This document shows, piece by piece, positions 36,986 to 45,588 of a stretch of DNA of 64,000 nt. How positions within the stretch are numbered: the first letter of the stretch is position 1; each line of letters starts with the position of its first letter. The notes under the pieces were generated by a model. The model saw only the letters and a program-made list of their open reading frames with translations, made no database searches and was not told the origin of the DNA. The position numbers and the translations under genes are program-made. This stretch comes from M3007 sp046296435 (lineage in GTDB: Bacteria; Bacteroidota; Bacteroidia; Chitinophagales; Saprospiraceae): NCBI GenBank assembly GCA_046296435.1, contig JBKBLI010000003.1, positions 1 through 64,000 of the forward strand, given 5' to 3'.

Positions 36986-36999
36986 AAGAATAAAAAAAA

Positions 37000-38115
37000 T
37001 CATCGCCTTTTAGACGAGTCGCGTACAATCAGCGTAGGTTTAATGATGGTTTGCAAGACGGGGGAATGGTTTGGGGCGCCGCCGGCCAGGCTAAAAAAGC
37101 TATGAGCGGCCGCCTGACCCATCTGCTCGCTGTGCTGGTCCACCGAACTCAATGCCGGAGTGACCAGCGAGTCAAACAACTCATTGGCAAAACCTACAAT
37201 CCCGACTTGCCGAGGTATCGCAACCCCGCATTCACGCAGGTACTGGACCGCGCCTATGGCCGCATAATCGCTGGCCGAGAAAATAGCGTCGGGTTTGACG
37301 GACTCCATCAATTGTCGAGCATAATGCCGCCCGTCTTCAATGCCCAAAGCCCCGATACGCACCCACAAAGGATCGAAGGGCAGGCCGGCCTCGCGAAGGG
37401 CATCGAGGTATCCCTGCATGCGGTCGCGATANNNNNNNNNNNNNNNNNNNNNNNNNNNNNNNNNNNNNNNNNNNNNNNNNNNNNNNNNNNNNNNNNNNNN
37501 NNNNNNNNNNNNNNNNNNNNNNNNNNNNNAGATATTGATGTGTTGAGGACCGGCAAAATGCGCTATGCGCGTGTAACCTTGTTCGATGAGATGGCGTGTC
37601 GCCTCATAGCCGCCCATCCGGTCGTCCAGCGCGGCTATAGCGGCTCCGTCGAGCGGTTTTACCCGGTCAAACATAACCAATGGCACATTTTTCTCGATGA
37701 CTTTCTCCAGATGGGCAAACGCTTGCGTTTCGCGGGCTATCGAAATCAATATCCCATCTACCCGCATGCGCAGCAAGGTGTTGATGATGCGCTCTTCCTC
37801 CGGAGGGTCGTCGTTGCTTTGGCAGATCACAACCCGGTAATCGTATTCCTGAGCAACCGCTTCTATGCCCCGCACCACATTCGAAAAAAAGCTCCGATTG
37901 GCTGTCGGCACAATGACGCCGATGATTTGAGAGCGCCCAACGCGCAAAGAAGCGGCCAGATGATTGTGCTCATACCGCATTTCTTCGGCCAAGAGGCGTA
38001 CGCGACGGCGCATCTCCGCGCTGACGCGCGGGCTGTCGTTCAGCGCCCGAGATATTGTGCTCGCCGTCACATTCAGCGCCCGCGCAAGATCGTGTATTGT
38101 AATATTTCTCGTCAT
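37000..38115 (-). CDS. LacI-family transcriptional regulator (interrupted by an assembly gap)
   Basis: Helix-turn-helix repressor. The HTH is ITIHDLARALNVTASTISRALND (residues about 5-27), with the hinge LAASLRVGRSQIIGVIVPT, then a periplasmic-binding-like effector domain (VPLVMFDRV; PDAIFSASDYAAIGAVQYL; VGIVGFANELF; TPALSSVDQHSEQMGQAA). A 98-N run (37432-37529) splits HFAGPQHINI from YRDRMQGYLDAL; these join directly in the family. The true protein is therefore about 338 residues. Matching operator dyads lie at its own start and before the ECF sigma gene, implying autoregulation. The effector is probably a uronate or KDG, inferred from the neighbourhood. Confidence 0.93.
   Translation of the reverse strand: MTRNITIHDLARALNVTASTISRALNDSPRVSAEMRRRVRLLAEEMRYEHNHLAASLRVGRSQIIGVIVPTANRSFFSNVVRGIEAVAQEYDYRVVICQSNDDPPEEERIINTLLRMRVDGILISIARETQAFAHLEKVIEKNVPLVMFDRVKPLDGAAIAALDDRMGGYEATRHLIEQGYTRIAHFAGPQHINIXXXXXXXXXXXXXXXXXXXXXXXXXXXXXXXXXYRDRMQGYLDALREAGLPFDPLWVRIGALGIEDGRHYARQLMESVKPDAIFSASDYAAIGAVQYLRECGVAIPRQVGIVGFANELFDSLVTPALSSVDQHSEQMGQAAAHSFFSLAGGAPNHSPVLQTIIKPTLIVRDSSKRR
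37432..37529. other. Assembly gap (98 N) inside the LacI gene
   Basis: Run of 98 N in frame. The flanks read ...GCGATA and AGATATT..., which join with a one-base overlap to the expected N-I-Y-R sequence. Confidence 0.9.
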
Positions 38116-38133
38116 TGTGCAATCGGTTGCGCA
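38116..38133. promoter_or_regulatory. LacI-type operator at the lacI start (autoregulation)
   Basis: Dyad TGTGCAA-TCGG-TTGCGCA, one mismatch from the sigma-gene operator, with centre AATCGGTT. It directly abuts the lacI ATG and overlaps the -7 element, so binding would block initiation. Confidence 0.75.
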
Positions 38134-38162
38134 AAGGTATATCGCTCCGATAATATGGCAAA
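38132..38162 (-). promoter_or_regulatory. lacI promoter (TTTG-N19-TACCTTTG)
   Basis: On the minus strand TTTG (38162-38159), exactly 19 bp, then TACCTTTG (38139-38132). This is a full match to the Bacteroidetes -33/-7 consensus. The predicted leader is only about 10 nt. Confidence 0.75.
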
Positions 38163-38841
38163 GCCCCCATCAAAAAAAAACACTTTTTCATGAAAAAAAA
38201 TACAACATGCCAGACAAAAGCAAAAATACAAAATTTTTGCTCAAAACCAACGCCGCCGCATTAACCAGACCGTTGTGCGCTACCCTTTGCGCCATCTAAC
38301 GGCAAAGCCTCAAAATGAATGCAATGCGGACGGATCTAAAACAGGCATTTATTTGCTCTGCCGCCATAATGGGCCTTACACTCTCTAAAACTGTCGCAAA
38401 GCGAGCCTATGCGATAGCATATACGGGCCTGGCGCCATATATTCGGCGGACAAAACACAGACAGGTCAAACCCTTTGATATCCCGGGCTAAGCCCCCTCG
38501 CCTTCAATCGCACATTTTGACAAGTTGAGGTTTTTTAATACCCAAAAACGGCGCGGGGGCGGGCGCTACGCGACAAGGAGCCTTACCCATATTTTTTCTC
38601 ATAAAAAACACAGGTAGGGGCTAAGGCGCCGACGGCGCGCAATCCGAAAAGAACCCAATGCCTGCGGGAGCGCCGCGGCCACTTTCTGCAACCCTGCGAA
38701 ACACGGCAAGATCAAAGCTGCGTCGGCAAAAAAAAAGAGCCGGCGCCTTCTGAGCCGGCTCAAAAAACCAAATTTCAAACTTACTTTTTGATTGCGATAT
38801 GACAGCGCGTCGCTTTTCAAAAACGCGTGACGCCGTAACGG
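38163..38841. other. 679-bp intergenic region without genes
   Basis: No convincing gene or tRNA. It holds the terminator of the leftward surface-protein operon (38728-38761) and a T5-CATG-A8 tract near 38185-38201. The rest is low-complexity mixed sequence. It separates the LacI/sigma unit from the operon that ends here. Confidence 0.5.
38728..38761 (-). terminator. Intrinsic terminator of the surface-protein/uronate operon
   Basis: 8-bp perfect stem (38737-38744 with 38754-38761), 9-nt loop, then nine T on the minus strand, 81 bp past the stop of the 1731-residue protein gene. Confidence 0.85.
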
Positions 38842-41800
38842 TTATCTGATTTTTACAATGCGCATACTGCCTGCGCTTTCCTCGGTCTGCATACGGATCC
38901 AATACAGGCCCGGAGCCAAACGGCCCAGGTCATATTGATCCGCGTGCGAGCCTGCCGGCTGTCGCACAGACTCCCTGCGCAGCACTTCAACTCCCTGCGC
39001 GTCGTACAAACTCCATCCGACGCTCAACTCTCGCGGCAGATCATAAGTCAGGTAGAGCCGCTCTGAAACCGGATTGGGCCATGCGACCACGCGGTAGCGC
39101 TGCATGGGTTCTTCAGCGGCGATGGTGATATCCTCCAGAGGAATCAGCGGGCCGCCGTCGGGCAAGGCCAGCCACAAGCCAAAGGCATTGTTGTCGCCGT
39201 CGCGATTGACCGGATCGAGGAAACCGGAAGCAAACAAAACGCCGGCTGCGCCGGATAGCGTTTGGGTAGGGGCCAGGTATCTACGTACCAAGACGCTATT
39301 GTTACCTGCGGGCGTAACGTCCAATTCGTATTCGAGCGCAGGTATGGTGGCGTATCCGGTCGCTTGTCCGTAAGCGAGGTTGTCGATAGCAGGCGGAAGC
39401 ACGCCGTTGAGCAAGACGTCTACCGCGGGCGCATCCGGCGATCCATGAACCACCGCCGCGCTGAAGGTGGCCGGCCCGCCAGAGGAAGCTATGAGCGCCG
39501 GCGTCACAACGATTGGTTGCAGCGTTGCATTCGCCGGAACGCCGACAAAACTGGCCGGGTCTATCACCCCGTTGACGCTGACGACATAGCGCTCGTCGTC
39601 GCTATAGGTCACATTCTCGAATACAATCAGCGCATCGGCGGCTGATGTGCTATTAGCGGGCGCCAACGCGATACGATTGGGGTAGTTACTCAGTTGTTCG
39701 ACAAAAGCGGTAGCTGTGCGGAAGGCAAAATTGTCGGCAGCTAACTGACCGTTGATGTAAACATCGACGACTGCGGCAGCGGGATCCGGGGCGTTGTGCA
39801 CATACTGCGCCTCGGCCCTGCCTACGCGGATGAGCGGGATCATGGGTCCGCCCTGCGGGAGCGAGAGCCACAGCCCGAAGGCATTGTCGGCATCGATATT
39901 GTTAGGATTGACGAATCCGCTGGCATAGACGATTCCCGCCAGGCCATCCAGCGGCTCCGTATCGGCGTAGAAGCGTCCCACCGCCTGCGACGGATTGCCC
40001 GCGGGCGTCACGGCGAGCAGATAACCGCCAGTGGGAAGCTCGAGATAAGGCGTGAAAGCCTTGTACGCAAAGTCGGCGAGCAGCGGCGAAGCTGGTATGC
40101 CGGCCAGCACGTCAACCATACCCGCGTCGGGCGAGGCATGTTGCACGGCCAAAGCCGTAAAACCCGCATCGGCATCGAACCGGGTACTGATGGATGTCAC
40201 GCTCAGGAAATCGCTAAATCCGACCCCTTGATACGCAAATGGATTCCACAGGCCGGTTACGGAATAAGTTTCGCTGACATCGTTTGCCACAAAGATCTGG
40301 AAGTCTGCCGTGGGCAAGGTTGATCCGGCGGGACGTATGCCCACGGTGTGGGTCGTGTTGCCGTCTAATTCAATTTGAGGCGAAGCCGTTCTGAAGGGAA
40401 AGCCTCCGAAAACCAGATCGCCGTCGAGGAATACATCTACTTCCTGCAATACAGCGTCGGGGCTATTGTGCGCAATTTGGATGCGCGCAGACCGCACCTC
40501 GTCCAAGGCGACAAGCGCGCCGCCGACAGGCAAGGCCGCCCATAGACCGAAGCTATTGTTTGCCTCTGCGTTGGCCGGATTGAGGAAGCCCGATGCGAGC
40601 ACCACGGCGGCATTGACGCCTACCGTATTGAGGGCGTCCAAGGGCGCGCGATAGGTAGCGAGCGTGTTGGCGCTATCAGCCGATGCTGCCACGCCAATCA
40701 GATAGGACCCAACCGGAAGGGTGAGGTAAGGCGTAGCCTGCGGATAGCTCAGATCGTTGATGGCAGCTGGCGTCGTTTTGTTGACGAACACATCTACAGC
40801 CGGAGCGTCGGGAGCGCCGTGCATGACGCTGACTCCAAATGTGCCGGGGCCGCCGATTGTGCCAATGAGTCCAGGCGCGATGACGTTCAGGTTGAGCGCG
40901 CCACCCGGATTGATCCCCTGGAAAGCGGAGGGATCGATCACGCCGTTGGCCACGACAACGTAACGCTGGTCGGCGTCAAAGACGATATTTGAAAAAACAG
41001 CTACCGCATCGGCGGCTGAAGCGCTTCCCGATGGCGCAATGGCAATGGTGAGCGGCTTTTCGGCGGGAAACTGCACAAAAGGCGTCGCCGTGCGGAAAGC
41101 AAAATCTGTAAGCAGTTTTTCGCCGTTCAGATATACATCAACAAGCGCGGCTGCCGGATCAGGGCTATTGTGAATGACTTGCACGAAGGCGCGGTTGTCT
41201 TCGGTGGCTTTGTAGCGCAGACCGGCCAAATAGTAATCGCTGTTGCTGGAGCCGGGGGGCGTCGAAAGAGCGTTACCGGCGATATTGACCGTGCCAAAGA
41301 ACTGTCCGGTGATGTAGAGCCGTTGCTTATCGGCATCTAAGGCGATAGCTTGTACGTCGTCGGAATCGCCGTCAGCCAACACGCCGCCCTCGCCGTTGAA
41401 ACCGACGACGCTTACGACATTGAAAGCCGCATCGTGCTGGCTTAAAAAAGCGCCGCCGTCGCCGCCGATACTACCCGGAAGAGTCTGACTGCCAAGGGTC
41501 ATGGCGGCGCCGGGAGCTGCGGTTTGCAGCCCGTAAAAGCCTGCTACGAACAGATCGGTAGCCGATCCCTTGACGGCATAAACATTTTCGTTGCCGACGC
41601 TTCCGAACGCGCTTGCATTCGCCACGTTTCCGTCGGCGTCGAGGGCGAAGACTACCGCATCCGTACCTCCGTTGGAGGTGAAGGTCTTTGAGCCGAAGGT
41701 AGCGGTTCCGGAGAATATGCCGCCGACGTATAGCAGGCCGCCGGGGCCGTAGGTCAAGGCGCCGCCTTCGTCGGCGCCAGGGCCGCCGAAGTTTTGAACC

Positions 41801-44037
41801 CACATCAATTCACCGTCCAATTTGTAGCGAGCCACGAGGATATCGCCATCGCCGACGGCCGTCAAGGTCTGATCGCCAAATACGATGCTGGCTCCGCCGC
41901 CGCTGAAGCCGGAGGTCCACAGAGCGCCGTCGTCGTCGAATACGCAGTCGAAGAAGCGATCGGACCCGCTCGCGCCGCCGGTACGCGCCCATACGAGCGT
42001 TCCGTCGCTTTCGTAACAAGCCACAAAAGCATCGACGCCGCCGGTAGTGGGTACGGGGTCGGCCCCAGGAGCGAAGACCGTATTGTTGCCGCATTGGCCG
42101 GCGACATAAACGCGGCCATCCGGTCCAACTTGTACGCCGTATCCGCGGTCGTCGCCGCCTACGCTTTCGATTGCAAAGGCCCAAATGGCGTTACCGTTGT
42201 TGTCTAATTTAGCCAAAAAGCCGTTGCGGTTGGTCCCATCGCCATGCGGCACTGTGACTGAGCCAAAATTGATCGGGCCGCGGGCTTCGCCGGTGACGTA
42301 AATATTGCCGTCGGCATCCACTACAATGCCGCGTCCGCGGTCATCCTGAGCTACAGGGCCGGGAAAGGCCTTGGCCCATTGCGGGTTTCCTTTATCGTCG
42401 TATTTGGCTACGAAGATATCGCGGCGGTTGTTGCCCAACGACAATAGGGTATCCTTGCCGATGATCATTCGCTCACGGAAGTAACCTGTCACGTACAGGT
42501 TGCCGGCGGCGTCGCGCGCGAGCGCCTTGCCCTCGTCAGTGCGTGGGTTATTGTCGCCCCTTACCGCCCAAATGCCGGTCAGTTCGTCCACCGGCAGTTC
42601 GGTAGGCTCGTAATTGAATGCCGCAACGTAGAAGTCGCTGTTAGAGCCTGCCGATTGTAAGGTATCCGGACCAAATGGGATCAAGCCGAAAAACTGTCCG
42701 GTGCAGTACAAGGCATTGTTTGCCGGATCGAGGGCGATGCTTTGCACATCTTCTGTGTCGCCGTCGGCGGGGACGCCCCCATTGTTGTTATAGGCAAATG
42801 CGGCTTTCATGGCAAAAGCGCCATCGTGCTGAGTCAGGAACATACCCCCGTCGCCGCCGGCGCTTGCCGGATAAGTCTCGCCGAGCAAGGTAATATCGTA
42901 GCCGGGCGCGCCAGAGGCGTTTAGTCCATAAAACCCGCCCACAAAAAGATCGGATTGGGTTCCTCTGACGCTGTTTACATTCTCCGTACCCTGGCCGCCA
43001 AAACCGGCGGCGGCTACAGGCGTGCCGGCATCGTCAAAGGCAATAACCAGCGCATCCGTAAGCCCCTCGGATACCAGCGTCTGCCCGGCAATATTGACAA
43101 CATTGCTAAAAGCGCCGCCAACGTAGAGCAAGTCGTTGGGGCCATAAGTCAGCGAAGCGCCTTCATCGGGTCCGTCGCCGCCGAAATTGCCTGCGAAGAT
43201 CACGTTGCCGGAGGGATCGTATTTTGCCAGAATGATGTCGCTTTCCCCCAGTCCGTTGAGCGCAACGCTTCCAAAAGTGAGCGTCGCCGAGTTGCCCGCG
43301 AAACCGCAGACCCAAACGTTGCCCTCTTTGTCAAAAATCGCCTCCGCAAAGCGATCGGCCGTACTGCCGCCGGCCATGACGACCCATTCCAGATCGCCGT
43401 CGGAAGTGTAGCAGGCCAAAAAGGCGTCAGCCCCGCCATTAGAAGCAACCGGAGTAGCGCCGGGCGCAAAGACGGCGTTATTGCCGGCTTGCCCTACGAC
43501 ATAGATCCGGCCGTCGGGACCGACCCTGACGTCATATCCGCGGTCGTCGCCGCCTATGCTTTCAATCGCAAACGCCCAGATCACTTTTCCGTCATTATCC
43601 AACTTAGCCACATAGCCATTGCGGTTGGTACCGTCGTTGTGGGCCACCGTGATGCTATCAAAAAATAAGGCCCCACGCGCTTCTCCTGTGATGTAGATAT
43701 TCCCTGCGTCGTCCACAGCAATCCCGCGTCCGCGGTCATCCTGGGCTACGGGGCCAGGGAAGGCCTTGGCCCATTGCGGGACGCCGTTGGAATTGTATTT
43801 GGCAACGAAGATATCGCGGCGGTTGTTGCCTAATGACCGCAACGTATCGTTCCCGATCACAACACGCTCCCGAAAGTAACCGGTGACATACAAATTCCCA
43901 CCTTGATCGCGGACGATGGCCTTCCCCTCATCGGTTCGGGTGCTGGCTTGGCCTTTCACGGCCCATATAGGTGCAAACGATTGCGCAGACAGGTACGTCG
44001 CTGCGCAAAGCATGACAAATGCGAGTATATTTTTCAT
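38842..44037 (-). CDS. Giant SBBP-repeat/DUF4397 surface protein with type IX sorting domain
   Basis: Secreted 1731-residue surface protein of unknown function. Signal peptide MKNILAFVMLCAATYLSAQ. Residues about 24-488 and 489-945 are two near-duplicate copies of a beta-propeller-like unit with SBBP motifs (GNLYVTGYFRERVVIG, GNIYITGEARG, DGRIYVVGQAGNN). Residues about 947-1637 hold six DUF4397 domains as three A-B pairs (HNSPDPAAALVDVYLNGEKL; HGAPDAPAVDVFVNK). The last 85 residues (VVAWPNPVSERLYL, LYDAQGVEVLRRE, GLYWIRMQT) are a type A type IX signal. It is last in the TonB receptor/beta-helix operon. Adhesion or glycan capture is inference. A third LacI-like dyad lies in its 5' coding end. 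Confidence 0.85.
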   Translation of the reverse strand: MKNILAFVMLCAATYLSAQSFAPIWAVKGQASTRTDEGKAIVRDQGGNLYVTGYFRERVVIGNDTLRSLGNNRRDIFVAKYNSNGVPQWAKAFPGPVAQDDRGRGIAVDDAGNIYITGEARGALFFDSITVAHNDGTNRNGYVAKLDNDGKVIWAFAIESIGGDDRGYDVRVGPDGRIYVVGQAGNNAVFAPGATPVASNGGADAFLACYTSDGDLEWVVMAGGSTADRFAEAIFDKEGNVWVCGFAGNSATLTFGSVALNGLGESDIILAKYDPSGNVIFAGNFGGDGPDEGASLTYGPNDLLYVGGAFSNVVNIAGQTLVSEGLTDALVIAFDDAGTPVAAAGFGGQGTENVNSVRGTQSDLFVGGFYGLNASGAPGYDITLLGETYPASAGGDGGMFLTQHDGAFAMKAAFAYNNNGGVPADGDTEDVQSIALDPANNALYCTGQFFGLIPFGPDTLQSAGSNSDFYVAAFNYEPTELPVDELTGIWAVRGDNNPRTDEGKALARDAAGNLYVTGYFRERMIIGKDTLLSLGNNRRDIFVAKYDDKGNPQWAKAFPGPVAQDDRGRGIVVDADGNIYVTGEARGPINFGSVTVPHGDGTNRNGFLAKLDNNGNAIWAFAIESVGGDDRGYGVQVGPDGRVYVAGQCGNNTVFAPGADPVPTTGGVDAFVACYESDGTLVWARTGGASGSDRFFDCVFDDDGALWTSGFSGGGASIVFGDQTLTAVGDGDILVARYKLDGELMWVQNFGGPGADEGGALTYGPGGLLYVGGIFSGTATFGSKTFTSNGGTDAVVFALDADGNVANASAFGSVGNENVYAVKGSATDLFVAGFYGLQTAAPGAAMTLGSQTLPGSIGGDGGAFLSQHDAAFNVVSVVGFNGEGGVLADGDSDDVQAIALDADKQRLYITGQFFGTVNIAGNALSTPPGSSNSDYYLAGLRYKATEDNRAFVQVIHNSPDPAAALVDVYLNGEKLLTDFAFRTATPFVQFPAEKPLTIAIAPSGSASAADAVAVFSNIVFDADQRYVVVANGVIDPSAFQGINPGGALNLNVIAPGLIGTIGGPGTFGVSVMHGAPDAPAVDVFVNKTTPAAINDLSYPQATPYLTLPVGSYLIGVAASADSANTLATYRAPLDALNTVGVNAAVVLASGFLNPANAEANNSFGLWAALPVGGALVALDEVRSARIQIAHNSPDAVLQEVDVFLDGDLVFGGFPFRTASPQIELDGNTTHTVGIRPAGSTLPTADFQIFVANDVSETYSVTGLWNPFAYQGVGFSDFLSVTSISTRFDADAGFTALAVQHASPDAGMVDVLAGIPASPLLADFAYKAFTPYLELPTGGYLLAVTPAGNPSQAVGRFYADTEPLDGLAGIVYASGFVNPNNIDADNAFGLWLSLPQGGPMIPLIRVGRAEAQYVHNAPDPAAAVVDVYINGQLAADNFAFRTATAFVEQLSNYPNRIALAPANSTSAADALIVFENVTYSDDERYVVSVNGVIDPASFVGVPANATLQPIVVTPALIASSGGPATFSAAVVHGSPDAPAVDVLLNGVLPPAIDNLAYGQATGYATIPALEYELDVTPAGNNSVLVRRYLAPTQTLSGAAGVLFASGFLDPVNRDGDNNAFGLWLALPDGGPLIPLEDITIAAEEPMQRYRVVAWPNPVSERLYLTYDLPRELSVGWSLYDAQGVEVLRRESVRQPAGSHADQYDLGRLAPGLYWIRMQTEESAGSMRIVKIR
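43970..43987. promoter_or_regulatory. Candidate intragenic LacI-type operator
   Basis: GGTGCAA-ACGA-TTGCGCA shares 16 of 18 bases, including a 15-base identical run, with the operator at 36968. It lies 50-67 bp into the 1731-residue protein gene, as catabolite-responsive operators often do. Coding constraint on the signal peptide could explain part of it. Confidence 0.4.
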
Positions 44038-44051
44038 GGCGCGGACAAGGA

Positions 44052-44067
44052 TTTTTTTTTGAAAAAA
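44052..44067. repeat. T9-G-A6 dyad
   Basis: T-tract/A-tract dyad filling the 30-bp spacer between the beta-helix gene stop (44068) and the start of the 1731-residue gene; on the minus strand it ends 14 bp before that ATG. Confidence 0.55.
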
Positions 44068-45573
44068 TTATTGTTTAATGATTTTGCGAGCGCTGAGGCG
44101 TCCGGCGTGATCGGTCAGCGTAAGCAAATATATACCTGGAGATAAGTGGCGCATCGGAAGACGGACAAAATCCTGATTGGGCGATTGCGAAGCGAGCAAT
44201 CGGCCTTGCAAATCGAACAGTTGCAGTTGGCTCACCGGCGCCACTCCTTGCACGAGCAATTCGTCCGTCACGGGGTTGGGATAATAAGCGACCCCCCATT
44301 GGTCAAACAGGTCGCTGACGCTCACGGTACAATCGCCCCAGAGCGTAGCGCCTACCCGTTGTCCGTTGACCCCGCCGGTATTGCTTTGCGTGTTGCAATC
44401 GTAATTAAAATTGTGCAGCGCCGAGAACCGACTTGTGCCGACGGGTAGTTGGGAGTAAACAGGGTCGGGAGCGAGATTGCTCATATTCCAGGGGCGCGCA
44501 TTGGAGGTCGAGCCGAATTTGACGGAGTCGATAAACTCGCCCGGGAAGATCGGCTGCAATTGGAAGCTGATTTCCTCCGTAAACAAGGTATTTGCCCAGT
44601 TGCCGGCGGCAATAGCCCCCAGCGCCCGATTGTTGAAGAAGCTGACAAAAGTGAGCGTGTCGCCGCTGTTGTCGATAAACGGGAACTTGAGATAGTCCTG
44701 ATAGGCTTGAGTGTAGAAGAGGTTGGAGTAGCCGATCACCCAGTTCTCGCCGCCCAGGCCGGTAGAGTCAATGCGTATCCATGCCGGACCTGCCGGATTG
44801 TAGGGCTGCCCCAGGGAGGTGTCGCGTCCGTTGAGGTGCAAATCCGCGCAGATATTGTTGAGGAAAATAAACTCGCGCACCTGCCCGATTTCAAATCCGC
44901 GCTGGTAGCTGTTCATGAAGGTACTATTGGTGATGCTGAGGTGGTTGATTCTCTCGCCGCCGTCGCGGATAATGCGGCTGGTCACGTTATACACGGCGCA
45001 CCTGTCTATCACGATGGTATCTACCAGATTGCCCCGATCGTCTATAAAGCGACCGTTGTCGGGGTTGTTGGGCATACCCAGTCTGGATGCGATGGTATTG
45101 AACGTATAGATCTTGTTGTTTTTTCCGTCCAGCCGAAACACCGTCTGCCCCGACTCGTCCACGATGCAATCATCCAGCGTGATGCGGATATCGTCGGCCA
45201 CAGTGCGGACGATGCGCTGCGAAAGCCCTCCAAGATTGTCGCGATTGGTCAGGTGCAGGCCGCGAAGCGTCAGATTGGCGCTGGTGCGGAAAATTTGGTC
45301 GATGGTAGGGGCGCCGGGCGGCGGCGCATAGATGAGAATGGGGCGTTTGCCGGCGCCGTCCTGAGCGGCAATGGTAATGCCGGAAGTGATGTTAATCTCT
45401 CCCGAAAGCAAATACGGAAAATTTCGCTGCAGGATAAATGTTTTTACGCCGGGATTGTTGGCGATCGCCTGATTGAGCGTGCCCACCGGTCCGGGAGGCA
45501 CTACAAGCGTTTGGGCATTGGCGATACTCAGACACATTGCCAGAGCAAGAAAGAACAGAACATTTTTTTTCAT
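44068..45573 (-). CDS. Secreted right-handed beta-helix protein with type IX sorting domain (pectate lyase-like fold)
   Basis: 501-residue exported protein. Signal peptide MKKNVLFFLALAMCLSIANAQ. The body has beta-helix rungs (LTLRGLHLTNRDNLG, IRITLDDCIVDES, IVIDRCAVYNVTSRIIRDGG, LSITNSTFMNSYQRGFEIGQ, FIFLNNICADLHL), like DUF4957/DUF5123 and other pectate-lyase-fold proteins. The C-terminal 80 residues (VAYYPNPVTDELLVQG, LFDLQGRLLAS, PGIYLLTLTD) are a type A type IX signal. No lyase catalytic Arg/Lys set could be assigned, so binding of pectic chains is as likely as cleavage. It lies between a TonB receptor (15 bp upstream) and the giant DUF4397 protein. Confidence 0.82.
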   Translation of the reverse strand: MKKNVLFFLALAMCLSIANAQTLVVPPGPVGTLNQAIANNPGVKTFILQRNFPYLLSGEINITSGITIAAQDGAGKRPILIYAPPPGAPTIDQIFRTSANLTLRGLHLTNRDNLGGLSQRIVRTVADDIRITLDDCIVDESGQTVFRLDGKNNKIYTFNTIASRLGMPNNPDNGRFIDDRGNLVDTIVIDRCAVYNVTSRIIRDGGERINHLSITNSTFMNSYQRGFEIGQVREFIFLNNICADLHLNGRDTSLGQPYNPAGPAWIRIDSTGLGGENWVIGYSNLFYTQAYQDYLKFPFIDNSGDTLTFVSFFNNRALGAIAAGNWANTLFTEEISFQLQPIFPGEFIDSVKFGSTSNARPWNMSNLAPDPVYSQLPVGTSRFSALHNFNYDCNTQSNTGGVNGQRVGATLWGDCTVSVSDLFDQWGVAYYPNPVTDELLVQGVAPVSQLQLFDLQGRLLASQSPNQDFVRLPMRHLSPGIYLLTLTDHAGRLSARKIIKQ

Positions 45574-45588
45574 AACCAGAAACAGTTT

